64,000 nt of DNA, taken from Sesamum alatum. Taxonomy: Eukaryota; Streptophyta; Magnoliopsida; Lamiales; Pedaliaceae. The notes beneath the pieces are model-generated. The model was not told the origin of the DNA. It ran no database searches and was given only the letters and a program-made list of their open reading frames with translations. Location: contig JACGWO010000006.1 in assembly GCA_034509735.1 (NCBI GenBank), positions 263,001-327,000 on the forward strand. The letters are read 5' to 3'. Each line of letters begins with the position of its first letter. The stretch's first letter is position 1. Shown here in pieces: positions 12,450 to 24,573 of this stretch. A program made the translations under genes and the position numbers.

Positions 12450-13368
12450 TATTGGGACTATGGATGGATCCTATTTATTCATTAATTAATTAATTAATTA
12501 CCACAACATTCAATTGGTATTCGTATTCCTATTCCTCCCCAACAATATGTATCTGCCCCTCTAATAATTACTTCCTATTTCTGCTTTTTCCTCCCAATCC
12601 TAAATTAGCAACACTATCCCCCAACACTCCGTATATGGCTACCTTTTAATTAATTTACTTTACATGTTTGTATATTTGGTTTTATTATTATCAATCACAC
12701 GTGCAATATACGAGATTTTTTATGTTATTTGATTGATTGGTATGTAGATTTTTGACTGGCGAAATTAGTATATATGTAATGACTAACAAGAAATCTTTTT
12801 GACTGACGAAATTGGTATATATGTATATCTTAGCATTGTATCTTAGGAAAGTAAGATGATGATGATGATGATACTGAATAAAATTTCATTGAGTTGTAAT
12901 AATAATTCCATATAAAACTAAATATAAAAAAATCACGTTGAATAGTGGTGGGCCTTGGCAATATATATATGTAGAGAGAGAGAAAGAGAAAGGGGGGAAG
13001 AGGGTAAGGAAGGTCAAATAATAGTATTATTATTAAATTAGGTCAAATCAAATGTAATAAATAAAAATGAATATAAAAAGAGAAATAGTAGTACTAGTAG
13101 GAGTGAGAGTGAGAGGAGTCAAAGCCTAGTCATCATCCTACAATTTCCTCTCTTTCTTCTTCAGAGTCACACAGAAAGCAAAACCATTATTCTCTTTCTA
13201 ACTTTCTGCTGCTATTGCTATACGACGACACTCTCCCTGCTGTCATACATTACATAAAGCAAACTAAGAAGATTCCCTCTTCCTTTTCCGCAGCCCTAAA
13301 TTCTTTCTTTCCTCTCCACTCCTCATTTTGTCTTTGTAATTTCATTTTTTACAGTCCCCAGTCCCCTC

Positions 13369-16300
13369 ATGGGCTGTGCCACCTCCAAGCTCGACGACTT
13401 ACCAGCGGTCTCTTTATGCCGCCACCGCTGCGCTTTCCTTGACGAAGCCGTTCGCCACCGTTTCGCTTTTGCTCAAGCCCATGCCGCTTATCTTCATTCT
13501 CTCAAAGCCGTTGGCCTCTCTTTACACCGCTTTTTCAACCACGATCTTCACCATTCCGCCCTCGTCCCTACATCGCCTGTTCTCAACCTCCCGCCTCAGA
13601 CAAAGGGGGACACTCATCCACCCCTTTCGCCTCCTCAGCACCATCTCCACTCGCGCTCCCACTCTGCCGGTTCACATCTCCATTTCCACTCCGACTCCGA
13701 CGATGATGACCGCTCCCGTTCGGACTCATTGAATACCAGCTCGCCTGTTCATCAGAAGCACCCCTACGGCGGCTACGTGCCCCAATACGGAAATCTCAAT
13801 CTCAATCCCAATCCCAATCTTCCTGGACCCGGCGGAGGTGGCGAGTTTTTAAGTTATATGAAAAACCAAATGACGCCATCTTTGTTGTATACACAACGGC
13901 CCATGAGTCAAGAAGCTATGCATGTGGGTGAATTTTCGTCTTCTTCCTACTATCTTTTTCCTGATTACCAGAATCCCCCTCTGTCCCACAATAATACTTC
14001 AAATAATAACTATAATGGTTATCCAAATTACGGTCCTGGAGGTACAACTCCACCGGCTCCTTACGGTGCGGGCTTTTCCTCTCCCGCAGAAGTGGCTTCC
14101 AGTTCCAGAGCGCCACCACCTCCGCCCTCACCTCCAAAAAGTTCGACATGGGATTTTCTGAACCCGTTTGGGACATTTGAGAGAGATTATCAAGCTTATA
14201 CTCCAAGCCACGACTCAAGGGAGGTAAGGGAAGAAGAGGGAATACCTGATTTGGAGGATGAGAATGATGAGGTCGTGAAGGAAGTTCTCGGTGATCGGAA
14301 GTTTGTGGATAGTGGGAGAAATAGCCACTCAAAGCCGGGGGCTCAACAAGAGGATGCTCGAGTAGTGAATGATGCGGATTTACAGCATCGTGCTCGGCCG
14401 AGTGCAGGGATGGAGAGTGATCCTGTGGAGTACGAGGTGCATATGATGTATAAGAATGCCGTTGATACTGAGAAGAGGTCAAAAGATCGAGGTAATGCCA
14501 CTGGATTTAAGCCTCGTGGTGGGTTCAAGGGCGATGCAGAAGTTGTGAAAGAGATTCAAGTTCAGTTCGAGCGTGCTTCAGAGTCCGGAAGTGAGCTTGC
14601 TAAGTTTCTTGAGGTTGGGAAGCTTCCATATAAACAGAAACACAGCAGTCATCGTGGTAAAGATTTGATTTTTATGTGTAATTGCTATCAAGATTTGATT
14701 TTGCATTATGTAAGGGGTAAGCAATTGTTTATGGACTTTTCTGGTATTTGAACAACTGCTTGTTCAAGTTAGGATATGCTTGATCAAAATGAGATTTACG
14801 TGCAATTTTCTTTTCAAATGTTAACGTGTGGTGTCTTGTGGCAGTTACTTCTATGATGTTGCATTTACCTGTGGCGTCCTCGCTGCCTCCAGTCTCTGAA
14901 AGTTCTGATAATGTTGATCCTGCCTTCTTAGACGTTGGTGAAGATGTGGAACTGAGGTCCAAAAATCTTTCTTCCACTCTACATAAGCTGTATCTGTGGG
15001 AGAAAAAACTTTACGAAGAAGTTAAGGTACACTGTTGATTTCCAATACCTCTATGTTGTTAGCTTCTTTTCTTTTCTTTTCTTTTCTCCCTGCTGCAATG
15101 TTCTGTGCTTTTAAACCTTTTGGACAACTGTAGCTGCGCCATCATGCTTGCACATTAGACTGACTGTTTCGTTATGTGGTCCCCCTGTTGGCACTGTTGT
15201 CTGAGTAGGCATTCATGGGCATGTCATTTACATTTAAATTCCTCATACATGTTTCCGGACGACCGTGAGAGTTTATGACCCTTGAAGTAATTCACAGAAT
15301 TGCTGATTAATACATTAGCCCATTTTAAATATCCAATGCGGTATGTTTGGACCGCCTCGCACGATATAGTATAGTAACCTCGCGTTTCGTGTCATTATAT
15401 TGCATTTCATTGAATTTGCTTTTAATGAACTTTTGATTGTTTGAATGAGGACTAACTAAAAGAGTTTTCTGCCACACCTAAGTGCTCTATACGCCCCATT
15501 TGCAGGTTGAGGAGAAAATGAGAATCCTCCATGAGCGGAAGTCCAGAAAACTGAAGCGTTTGGATGAAGGCGGTGCCGAGGCTAACAAAGTTGACGCAAC
15601 CAAAACTTTGGTGAGGAGTCTGTCCACAAAAATCAAAATTGCAATTCAAGTAGTTGATAAGATCTCAGTGAGGATAAATAGCTTGAGGGATGAGGAATTG
15701 TGGCCTCAGCTAAATGATTTCATTCAAGGGTATGTTCCCAATGGGTATTTCACAAACTGCTTGTCTTGCTCATCTCCTATTTTCGTTTGCTTTTGTTCAT
15801 ATTTTACCTGTCCACCCCGTAAACCCCTGTGTGCTCTCCTCCACCCACATTCACCTCTCCCTCCCTTGTTTTGCTTGTAGGACAGCATTTGGTAACATTT
15901 TGCATAAATAAAGCCATGGTTTAAACTTTCTTTATATTTGTTTAATGTTGTTCTTGTTACAAGTATTTGGTTTAGTGCTTTTAGATTCGGATCGGTTTGT
16001 TGGACTACATTATTTAAAACATAAATATGGTTGATGGTTGTTTTTGTACATCTTTTCATTATAGGTTAACTAGAATGTTCAAGTCCATGCTTGAGTGCCA
16101 TCGTAATCAGTGTCAAGCAATTGGAGAGGCCAAACAGTTAGATGCCATTGCACTCCGCAAGCACTTGAGTGATGCTCATTTTGAAGCCACTAGTCAGCTT
16201 GAACATGATCTTATTAATTGGACTCTAGGGTTCTCTTATTGGGTTGATGCCCAAAAGGGTTATGTCCGGGCCTTGAATAACTGGCTTATGAAATGTCTCC

Positions 16301-16812
16301 TCTACATTCCTGAAGAAACCTCTGATGGAATAGTTCCATTCTCTCCTGGCAGGATTGGTGCTCCCCCAGTATTTGTTGTTTGCAACCAGTGGTCGCAATC
16401 TTTGGATAGAATTTCTGAAAAGGATGTGGTTGATTCCATGCGAGAGTTTGCATCAAACGTCCTTCATCTGTGGGACCAGGATAAGGCAGAAATGCGGAAA
16501 AGGATGCTGGCAAATAAGGATGAGAGGAAAATTAAGAGCCTGGAAAAGGAAGACCAGAAGATACAAAAGGAGATTCAGGCATTAGACAAAAGGATGGTGC
16601 TAATTTCTGCTGCCGATAATGGTATGCCATTAACTGGGCGTGCTGTGTATCAGAGTGAGACCAGTAAAGGGGGAAGTCTGCACGCAAGCCTGCAACATGT
16701 CCTTGAGGCCATGGAGAGGTTCACTGCTAACTCTTTGAAAGTTTATGAGGAGCTATTGCAACGTATTGAAGAGGACGATCTTGCTCGTGAGCATAAAAAG
16801 GTTTCACAGTGA
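13369..16812 (+). CDS. DUF630/DUF632 protein, NITRATE REGULATORY GENE 2 / ROLLING AND ERECT LEAF 2-like
   Basis: Four exons, 13369-14656, 14845-15026, 15506-15729 and 16065-16812, give 813 residues in continuous phase. The N-terminus is the DUF630 signature (MGCATSKLDDLPAVSLCRHR, then FLDEAVRHRFAFAQAHAAYL). Gly2/Cys3 fits N-myristoylation and palmitoylation, hence plasma-membrane attachment. A low-complexity middle follows, with Ser/His/Asp-rich stretches, NLNLNPNPN and a PPPPPSPP tract, then WDFLNPFGTFE. DUF632 starts in late exon 1 (VVKEIQVQFERASESGSELA) and runs through the helical exons 2-4 with the LYLWEKKLYEEVK, LTRMFKSMLECHRNQ and FVVCNQWSQ motifs. Arabidopsis NRG2 affects nitrate signalling and rice REL2 leaf rolling; which paralogue this is cannot be told from sequence. 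The family is sometimes labelled bZIP-like, but no basic zipper is seen. Confidence 0.93.
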
Positions 16813-18723
16813 GATTTTTCTTCATTGGATCATGGTCCTATCCTACTGAAGTCATATATGGACTAATCAAATTTTGGAGTTAGTTTTATATTCTCTTTTA
16901 TCCCAGTTTCCATACTGCTCCCCGATGCAATGAAGATGAGGTTGCTGCTGCTGCTTTTATGTATTGAGAAGTGGATTCTTGCTTTTGAAATAATTGTGCT
17001 TGAGGTACATACATACCTGTAGCCCCATTTTATTTATGATGATTAATTGCTGCCAAAAAATATCTGAAGAGCCGAGGCAGAGGAAAGCTTAACGAAGATA
17101 GCATGCTGCCAGATGAATTCAGAACTGTTGCCGTCTTGCCTTATAGAAAGGGGAAAGGTTAGCAATAAGCGAGAAGCAGTCTGGCTATTGGGCTTAATCG
17201 ATGCACAGTTGCTCTAACCAAGAAAATCGTGTGACAAAATCCTCTCTGATCTTGTGTATTCAATTATTGTGACCATCACTCCAACTGCAGACCTCATGGG
17301 CATAAAGGCTGCCTGCTTGGATTACAATTCCTGTAAGTTAACAGAAATTAGGTCCTGTATAAATTTAGAAAGTCCACAAAGTTAGTAGTTGTTATGGTTG
17401 AATTTTGTGTAGGAAGCCTTTATTTTTCGAGTCAAATGTACCTTGAATAAGGTGGGGTGGAATGAGTCCTGTTCTTTGGCAAAAATGAGAAATGTATCGG
17501 AAATGATTAGTTCCTGAGCGCAGTGTTCTTCATCTCTTTTACGAAAGCTAATTCCTGGTGGATTATCGGAATGATTATCAAATGGAGCTGGTAAACTGCC
17601 ATTTCATGAATTTGGGGTATATACATGCATCTGATAAACTTCCATCATTATAATCACACGAGAATATGTGCTCCGTTCTGAATTAATAAGCGACAGAAGG
17701 CCCCTGTCTTGTGGAATATTGAATTCTGGCGAATGTTAATTTTGGTTTCCTCATGCTGCAAAAGCAGAGAGATGAGGAAAATGTTTGTGTCAAATTTTCG
17801 ACATGTCTGGTCTCCCTTTTCATCACAGGGGGGAACACTGGTAATGAGCTGAATTCTGGAGGATGCAGATGCAGGCATGAGGCATGTGATATTGATTCAT
17901 TGGAGATGTACCGAAAAGCAGGGCAGTGGTGGGAGCGAGACATTGCATAGACATAGCCGATTCCATGCATTCCCTTTTACTAGTTAATAGCACAGATTGG
18001 TTAATTTTGTGTCTCTGCTCCGCCCTGATACATTGTCTGTAATGTGAGTCTGGCCGGTGAGCCCAAAATACTTGGTCGGATAAATTAATTTTATCTTTTG
18101 AGCCAAAGTTATAGAATCAGCAGGATTGTGCAACAATGTGAAAACCCCACATGAAGGACTTGATAACTTCCAACACAGGAGGAACACGAAAACGCATGGA
18201 ATTGAATCTCCCTCGTTTTCATAGCTACTTCCAAATAATGACCGACTCTTGCAACGAGAGAGACGTTGTAATTCAGGAAATATTTTCCGCCTCAAATGAC
18301 AGATACTGCCTTCCTATGTTGTCTCCTACTATATCTGTTGCTTATATATATTAGCAAAAGTTGTGTCAAGAAAACAATGGAGTCGGCCTTTCTTGGAACG
18401 AGGGACAGTCGGTGACGCTCGTGCACCCTATAATTTGCACAACATTAAAAAAGATATTAACGCCTATCATCTCATAATCCCATATGATGCTGCTTATGAT
18501 ATAAAATTGTTTTTGCAGGTGAGTTTGAAGACGTGGTAGGAGAAACATGGCGGAGACAGTGCTCGACAGTATCCTACACCAAATCAACATTACCTCAACA
18601 TCGATGAATATAATACTCAGACTGACGGGGACTCCATCTGTCCCCTCAACTCCATCATATAAAAAGATCAAATGCCAAAGTTGGTGCTGTACAACTTGCC
18701 TTTCCAAACAAAGAAAAGCAAAG
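16813..18723. other. intergenic: 3' UTR of the DUF632 gene and upstream region of the first DUF241 gene
   Basis: About 1.9 kb with ordinary base composition and short scattered open frames in all phases. None shows a recognisable domain. The open frame of the DUF241 gene extends upstream to an ATG at 18547 but that part looks untranslated. A TATATATATTAG stretch near 18345 could be promoter sequence. No RNA gene was recognised. Confidence 0.55.
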
Positions 18724-19611
18724 ATGATTTCTACTCCTTTGAGGTCCAAAATTCTAAGCCAAACACGTTCTTCTAGCTTGCCTTCTAGATCTCACCCCCT
18801 CGTACCCCAGTTCAATGACCATTTGCATAGGCTAAGAGCTGGTGATGCCACCCCTTCATCCTTGTCATCAATCAGCAAAAAATTACACAATCTTGACGAT
18901 CTATACAATTGTGTTGATGATTTGCTGCATTTGCCTCATACGCAGCAAGTTTTCGCCAGAGAATGCCATGAAAAGTGGGTTGAAGAAACACTGGATGGAT
19001 ATCTTGGGCTTGTGGATGCTTGTGCCACAGCCAAAGATTTCATCTTCCATGCCAAGGAATATATGCTGGATCTTCTGTCAGCCCTCAGGCGAAGACGTGA
19101 TTCAGATGATCATCTTTGTGGGCTCTTGAGCTCAAGAAAGATGGCAAAGAAGATGATACAAAAGTCGTTGAGAAATATCAGCAGTTTCAAGAATAGGCCC
19201 TCCGTGTTAGCACTGGACAAAGACCAAGAGACCATTGCTATCATAAGCATGCTCAAGGAGGCTGAGTCGATAACGCTGGACCTAATTGAGGCTCTGTTGT
19301 TCAGTATTATGGGGACAAAGGGCCATTCAAGGTCAAGTGGCTGGTCTCTTGTTTCCAGGCTGATCAACCCAAGAAAAACTTCAGGCCAAGATCACAAGGA
19401 TACACTTGAATTTGAAGAGCTGGATGCTAGTTTGTGCAAGCTTGTAAATTTCAGGACGTCAAAATGTGATATAGGCATGCAAATTGATGAGTTACAGCAG
19501 CAGTTAAGAGATATGGATTCAAGCATCCAAGTTGTAGAAGAAAAACTGGAGTGCTTGTTCAAGCGTCTGATCAAAACACGGGTTTCGCTCCTCAACATGC
19601 ACAGCCAGTAG
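18724..19611 (+). CDS. DUF241 family protein (BPS1-like), tandem copy 1
   Basis: Single-exon gene of 295 residues from the ATG at 18724 (MISTPLRSKILSQTRSSSLP). That start aligns with the second copy and the usual family N-terminus. An in-frame ATG at 18547 would add 59 residues rich in Ser, Thr and Cys with no family match, so it is probably leader. Family marks include SLPSRSHPLVPQFNDHLHRL, a long helical core (LDDLYNCVDDLLHLPHTQQ, KWVEETLDGYLGLVDACATA), SGWSLVSRL and the C-terminal coiled region ending LECLFKRLIKTRVSLLNM. DUF241 proteins are plant-specific and mostly without a known biochemical role; BYPASS1 is a distant relative. The nearest neighbour, 1.8 kb downstream, is its paralogue in the same orientation. 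Confidence 0.9.
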   Translation: MISTPLRSKILSQTRSSSLPSRSHPLVPQFNDHLHRLRAGDATPSSLSSISKKLHNLDDLYNCVDDLLHLPHTQQVFARECHEKWVEETLDGYLGLVDACATAKDFIFHAKEYMLDLLSALRRRRDSDDHLCGLLSSRKMAKKMIQKSLRNISSFKNRPSVLALDKDQETIAIISMLKEAESITLDLIEALLFSIMGTKGHSRSSGWSLVSRLINPRKTSGQDHKDTLEFEELDASLCKLVNFRTSKCDIGMQIDELQQQLRDMDSSIQVVEEKLECLFKRLIKTRVSLLNMHSQ

Positions 19612-21375
19612 GCAAAGAGTTATAGTCACTTTAAATATCTGTAATAGGGGCAAAAACATTGTAGTTATTCCTGCATCCTACTACTTGTACATCGTATATA
19701 CTTGTATCAAATTAATATTACTACAATGAAATGAAATGCTGATACGCATTCATGTTCATATTATATCAGTTCATCCGCACCGCCTCTTTGATTGCTTATA
19801 CTCTGAAATTGTTAAGTTTTACTTTGTTTTATAGTAAGACTGTTTCATGCTGTGTATATGATTTCGTAGGGGAAAGAAATAATTGACAAATTAATCATAC
19901 GTTCTTTCTGTCCTCAGTCTATCAATCATGATAAGGCTTAGAATTAGCATAATGAAATATCTCAATTTCGTCATGACAATGCTTTATGTCTCAAGAAAGT
20001 TTGTATAATTAAGAACTTACATCTTTTCAGTTTCATGGACTTAATCCGGTTAAACTACGATTCCTCAGTTTCAGGAAAATGCAACCAATTATGGCCACAC
20101 GAGGGCCTCGAATAGTTTAATTATATCTGAGTTGGCAAGATTCCAATTGTCTGTAAGGAGAGAACAATCACTGACCAGATCATTAAGGAGATCTGAAGGA
20201 AGCCCCTCATGAATCTCACACGCTTTCAAAAATGTTATAAAGAATAACAGGGAAGTTTGTCTTTTCTGTTTGTTGACAATTTGAATCCGTTCGTGTGCAT
20301 CTGTACAAGATTGAGAATGATGCAAATCCTACCTGCTTCCATAATGCAATCTTTTTCTGAGATACACGCGGCAAATTAATCTAGCAGACTTGCAAATTAA
20401 AAATAGGACTCAGACTTGGAATTATCCTGGCCTACAAGTAACCAGACGTGCCAAAAATTGTTATATCAGTCGTTCATATGATTAACATTTACCAGCTAAA
20501 CCTAAAAGCAGCTCATACGTAATAATGCTGGCCTCGTGAGCGTGTTTGTATCTATAATGCACTTCATTAAAGCCACTCGTCCAATACATTTTAAATAACA
20601 CATACTTGCATGTTGTATTATGTTAACAAAATACAACTAAAACACATAGTAAATATGTAAACTGTGTATTCACTTGAGATATGAGGATGAATAAATGCAG
20701 TCACTCCAGGGATGCACCAAACAATCATCCATGCATCCTGTAAATTCTTGCAAATGTTAAACTGGGAAAATAAATCTGATAAAAAGGAGCTAAAATAGAT
20801 CTCTTCTTGAAAATGTTATTCCAAGATGTTTGTTGTGTTATTAATGAATATTATATATTGATTAATCTTCGATCGTGTTTGTGTTTGTGCTTGTGCTTGT
20901 TAATTCCAGGAAGCTGTTCTCTCCAGCAATGCCAGCTCATATTGGCTGTCAAGAGAGAGCCAACTTCCAAGCCAAGGTGGAAGATATAACCAGCTTCAGC
21001 TCCCCATGCACTCAAAAGTTTTTTAAAAAACAAGAATGATGGTCCCATAATTTCTTCTTAGACAAGACAGATCCAATAAATGGCACTCGTGCGCTCACTA
21101 ATAGTGTGGATCAGCCATCGAAATTTCCAGATATATTAATATACATGCTAACAAGTGCTTAAATATAATTCCTTGGTCCTAATGGTGGGAAACATTGCAC
21201 AAACACCGCCACTATAGTTGTGAATCCAGATCAAGATCACATTACTCCTTGTTGAGAAGAGAATCATGATTCCTTATGTCCCCTTCAACCCTATATATAC
21301 TTACCATTTGCATAACCTGAGACATCACAACTTTCTTCATTCACATACTTCTTCAACCGACGATAAACCAGAAAA
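19612..21375. other. intergenic between DUF241 copies 1 and 2
   Basis: About 1.8 kb. A segment near 20320-20375 (GCAAATCCTACCTGCTTCC onward) resembles one near 23140-23190 in the next interval (GCAGATCCTACCAGCTGATT onward). The duplicated unit therefore seems to have included upstream DNA. A 60-nt imperfect hairpin is at 20909-20968. The last ~80 bases before 21376 include TATATATAC near 21292 and an A/C-rich leader, consistent with a promoter and 5' UTR. Confidence 0.5.
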
Positions 21376-22236
21376 ATGGCATTCTCACCTTTGAGATCGA
21401 AAGCCCTTCACCGTGGCCGTTCCCTTAGCTTTCCTTCTAAATTAAATCCAGCTACATCTCAGTTTGAAGAAAACTTGTCCGCTTTAAAAGGTTCTGAGGC
21501 CTGCTGTTCTTCATTGTCATCAATGAACAACAGAATAAACGGCCTTAAGAACTTGTACAAAACCATTGATGATTTGCTTCTGTTGCCTCACATTCAACAG
21601 ATCATTTCACTAGAATCTCAAGAGAAATGGGTCGACCAAGTATTGGATGGTTACATTACGCTTTTGGATGCTTGCACAGCAGCCAAAGATCTCTTCTCAC
21701 ACACAAAGCACGGCGTACAAGAGCTACTTTCTGCTCTGAGGAGAAGAGATGTGAATGGGATCCACTGTTATCTCAACTCCAGAAGGAAGTGGAAAAAAAT
21801 TATCCAAAAGTCTTTGAAGGATTTAAGGAGTTTCAGAAGCAAAAACAATCTTGCATCCTTGGAAAACGATGAAGAGACCATGGTTCTCGTATATATGCTA
21901 AAAGAATCAGAATCAGTCACTATTTCCATGCTTGAATCCTTGTTGTCCTATTTGGGTGGGACAAAGGCTCAAGCAAGGCAAAGTGGCTGGTCACTGGTAT
22001 CCAAGTTGATTCATTCCAAGAAAGCTTCCTCCCAATGTGAAGGAATGGATGTGAATGAATTTCAGAAGATGGATGCTTTCTTGCAAGTAAGCCTAGAAGA
22101 CATACATGTTGAGGAGGTTATGGCTCACTCAAAAGAGATGGAGTCAAGCGTTCAGAATCTTGAAGAAGAGCTAGAATGCTTATTCAGACAGCTGATTAAA
22201 ACCAGAGTTTTCCTCCTCAACATTCTCAATCACTAG
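21376..22236 (+). CDS. DUF241 family protein (BPS1-like), tandem copy 2
   Basis: Single-exon gene of 286 residues beginning MAFSPLRSKALHRGRSLSFP, the family's standard start. It is collinear with copy 1 throughout: FEENLSALKGSEACCSSLSS, LYKTIDDLLLLPHIQQII, KWVDQVLDGYITLLDACTAA, SGWSLVSKLI and the terminal LECLFRQLIKTRVFLLNILN. The protein is predicted to be mainly alpha-helical with no signal peptide or membrane segment. Its role is unknown. A TATA-like TATATATAC lies about 80 bases upstream and the leader is CA-rich. Confidence 0.92.
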   Translation: MAFSPLRSKALHRGRSLSFPSKLNPATSQFEENLSALKGSEACCSSLSSMNNRINGLKNLYKTIDDLLLLPHIQQIISLESQEKWVDQVLDGYITLLDACTAAKDLFSHTKHGVQELLSALRRRDVNGIHCYLNSRRKWKKIIQKSLKDLRSFRSKNNLASLENDEETMVLVYMLKESESVTISMLESLLSYLGGTKAQARQSGWSLVSKLIHSKKASSQCEGMDVNEFQKMDAFLQVSLEDIHVEEVMAHSKEMESSVQNLEEELECLFRQLIKTRVFLLNILNH

Positions 22237-23759
22237 GCTTTTCCCTCCTGACGGGTTGTATTTCAGGAAAAATTAGGTGTCTATACTTGTACATGATAAT
22301 ATACTTGTACATTTCTTTTGATGATAATTGGAAAAGAAACAACACAGATTTCCTCTACATGGCTTGTCTGATCTTTTGATATTTGAGCATCTTGTCCATT
22401 CTCTATGCAAACAACTATCCCATATGACAATTTTTCAGCTTTGTGAGCTTTTACCTGACTTATTACACTGAAAACATAAGACAGTAAAATAAGTGAAACT
22501 TTTAATCCCTTACCTTGCTGTGCTATTTAGTTCAACTTCAACTTCGGACTAACCAAACATCATTCTTGACGACAAATTGCCAACCATCTGCCAGGGATAA
22601 GAGGACATAAATTGCACGAGTACATAGTTGGGCAAGTTGGTATCAGGGATACCTATCAAATTTAGTGCACTAATATATAAGACCAAATCCATAGGTAATA
22701 TCAGAAATTATACAACTTGTTGCTAAAGTTCCTGAGTATTACAGTCATATAATGATTTTGAGAGAAATTAACCATAAGAAGAATAACTAGATTGATGGCA
22801 GGATAAAGCATAACAATGAAATGTTTTAAATTCCAATAAGAGGCAAATCGGTTTTGACTTTATATATACTTCATCATAGTTTTCGTAAGGCCACATAGGA
22901 TGTTCAGTTTGATGGAAAAAAATTTGTTGCATATCATCTCTGTGGAAAGAATGACAGCAATTTTCTCACTTCACTTTTGATAGCATAGAGAAATTTATTG
23001 ATTGATCAATCATCAACCCTCAATTTTACAAAGTTTCGTCAAAGGAGAAATGGGTTGATTGTCCTTTTGTTTGGTGAGAAAACTTAAATAACTATACAAC
23101 AACCTTCCACCATGCTGCTCTGCATAATCCGGAAGATAATGCAGATCCTACCAGCTGATTTTACCATTATCTTGTGAGATCTGCACTGGATATATTAACA
23201 TCAAATCTTCTGAATTTGCGGACCTACAAAGTGATTCATCACTGTTGTGACGGGTGTTACAAATTGTTCCCCAAAGATAATGACTGATATTGGTACATGC
23301 AACTATAAGTTAGTGGAGAAAATGAAAAATTTAGCTCAAAGACATGATAGAAAAGCAATCGATTCAATATAAGTGAATGGAGCTGGCGTTTTCTTTGTTG
23401 ATCAGACAGGATAACCATGGCATTCGTGCACTTATTATCTTGTAGATCATCCTCCAAAATGTGCATTATTATATGTTAAGATCTCTATATTGCTTAATAT
23501 TCTTCTCTAGTTCACGATCAAGGTAAACCTTATATAATTCGATTGTTTCCTGAAGGTGGGAGACAGGCTATAGACATTTCCAGGGTAGTTGTTTGATCCA
23601 GAACAAAACCACATAACTCCTTTTCAAGAACAGCGATAGAGATTCCTTCTGCTCAACACTATATATACTGCTGAAATGGCAGATGAAGCAACACAACTTG
23701 CCTGGTTCAAATTGACCTACTAATCACAAGCCCCATCTGCTGCAAGAAACAGAGAAAAG
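22237..23759. other. intergenic between DUF241 copy 2 and the decayed copy 3
   Basis: About 1.5 kb, AT-rich, without a supported gene. It contains the segment near 23140-23190 that resembles part of the previous interval. A TATATATAC promoter-like motif occurs near 23661, matching the position of the motif upstream of copy 2. Confidence 0.5.
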
Positions 23760-24573
23760 ATGGCCTATCGCCACACACATTCTCATAGCTCTGCCTCTGT
23801 ATCAGATCCTGCCACAATTCATTTTGATGAGAACTTGTCGTCTGAGGCCACCCTGTCAACATTGTCATCAATGAATGTCAGACTAAATGGACTTAAACTT
23901 GTACAAGAATGTTGATGATTTTCTTCTACAGCCTCATATTCAACAAATCATTTCACCAGAATCTCAGAAAGAAATGGGTGGGTGAAAACTTGGACGGACA
24001 AATCAGTCTACTAGATGCTTATACAACGGCAAAATATCATTTCTCGTGTGCAAAAAAAGATGACCAACAGCTTCTTTCTGCTCTCAGGAAAAGAAAGGAT
24101 GTCCAGGATTTCCATAATTGATCTCCAGAAGGAAGTTCAGAAAGTCTGTCCAAAAGTCCCTAAAAATCTCAAGTACCAAAATGAAGCAGAATTTCCAAGT
24201 TTTGGAGAAGGAAGATGGGAAAAAAAGCTATTGTAGACATGATGAAGGAAGCCGAAGCAGCAACTTCAGCCATGCTTGAGACTCTGTGGACCTACGTAAC
24301 AGGGACAACGTGCAATCTGGGTGGACCAGCTGATCCTTGGTATCCAAGCTCATGCACATAAAGAGAACCAAATGAATTCAACGAGGTGGACATTGCCTTG
24401 CTTTCATTCCTCAACCGTAAAACAAACAGAGAAGAAGATACTAAAGTTGATGGCCTCATGGATCATTTAGAAAGGATGGAATCAAGTATACAGATTCTGG
24501 AAGAGAAGCTGAATGCTTGTTCAGAAGTTTGATCAAAACCAGAGTTCTCCTTCTCAACATTCTTACTCACTAG
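23760..24573 (+). pseudogene. DUF241 family pseudogene, tandem copy 3
   Basis: Starts with ATG at 23760 (MAYRHTHSHSSASVSDPATI) and ends where copy 2 ends (RVLLLNILTH then TAG at 24571-24573), so the whole gene length is present. The reading frame is broken several times. One shift near 23895-23910 (after LNGLK) leads to an early TGA. A second, near 23965, lies where SESQEKWV would be. Others follow near 24115-24125 (HN then stop) and 24215-24235, and at least one more after 24300. Family motifs survive in different frames: KKWVGENLDGQISLLDAYTT, LLSALRKRKDV, MMKEAEAATSAMLETLW and MESSIQILEEKL. The promoter-like TATATATAC upstream is retained. It is not expected to make a functional protein. 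Confidence 0.9.

Larger units (their letters stand above)
9676..13368. other. intergenic: GPAT9 promoter side, repeats, and the promoter/5' UTR of the DUF630/DUF632 gene
   Basis: GPAT9 and the next gene diverge from this 3.7 kb. It contains a (CACTCC)n array at ~10718-10765, GA repeats near 11090-11112, TA repeats near 11178-11195, a nested foldback element (11571-12415), a long TA run (12416-12447) and (GAT)n near 12857. The last ~250 bases before 13369 are CT-rich and look like a 5' UTR. No coding gene is supported; the open frames are low-complexity. Confidence 0.7.

Noticed and set aside
13916..14482. 188-residue minus-strand open frame
   Set aside because: Shadow of exon 1 of the DUF630/DUF632 gene; Ser/His/Pro composition comes from the opposite strand's low-complexity region.
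16813..18546. An additional gene between the DUF632 and DUF241 genes
   Set aside because: Only short frames without domains or plausible splice chains.
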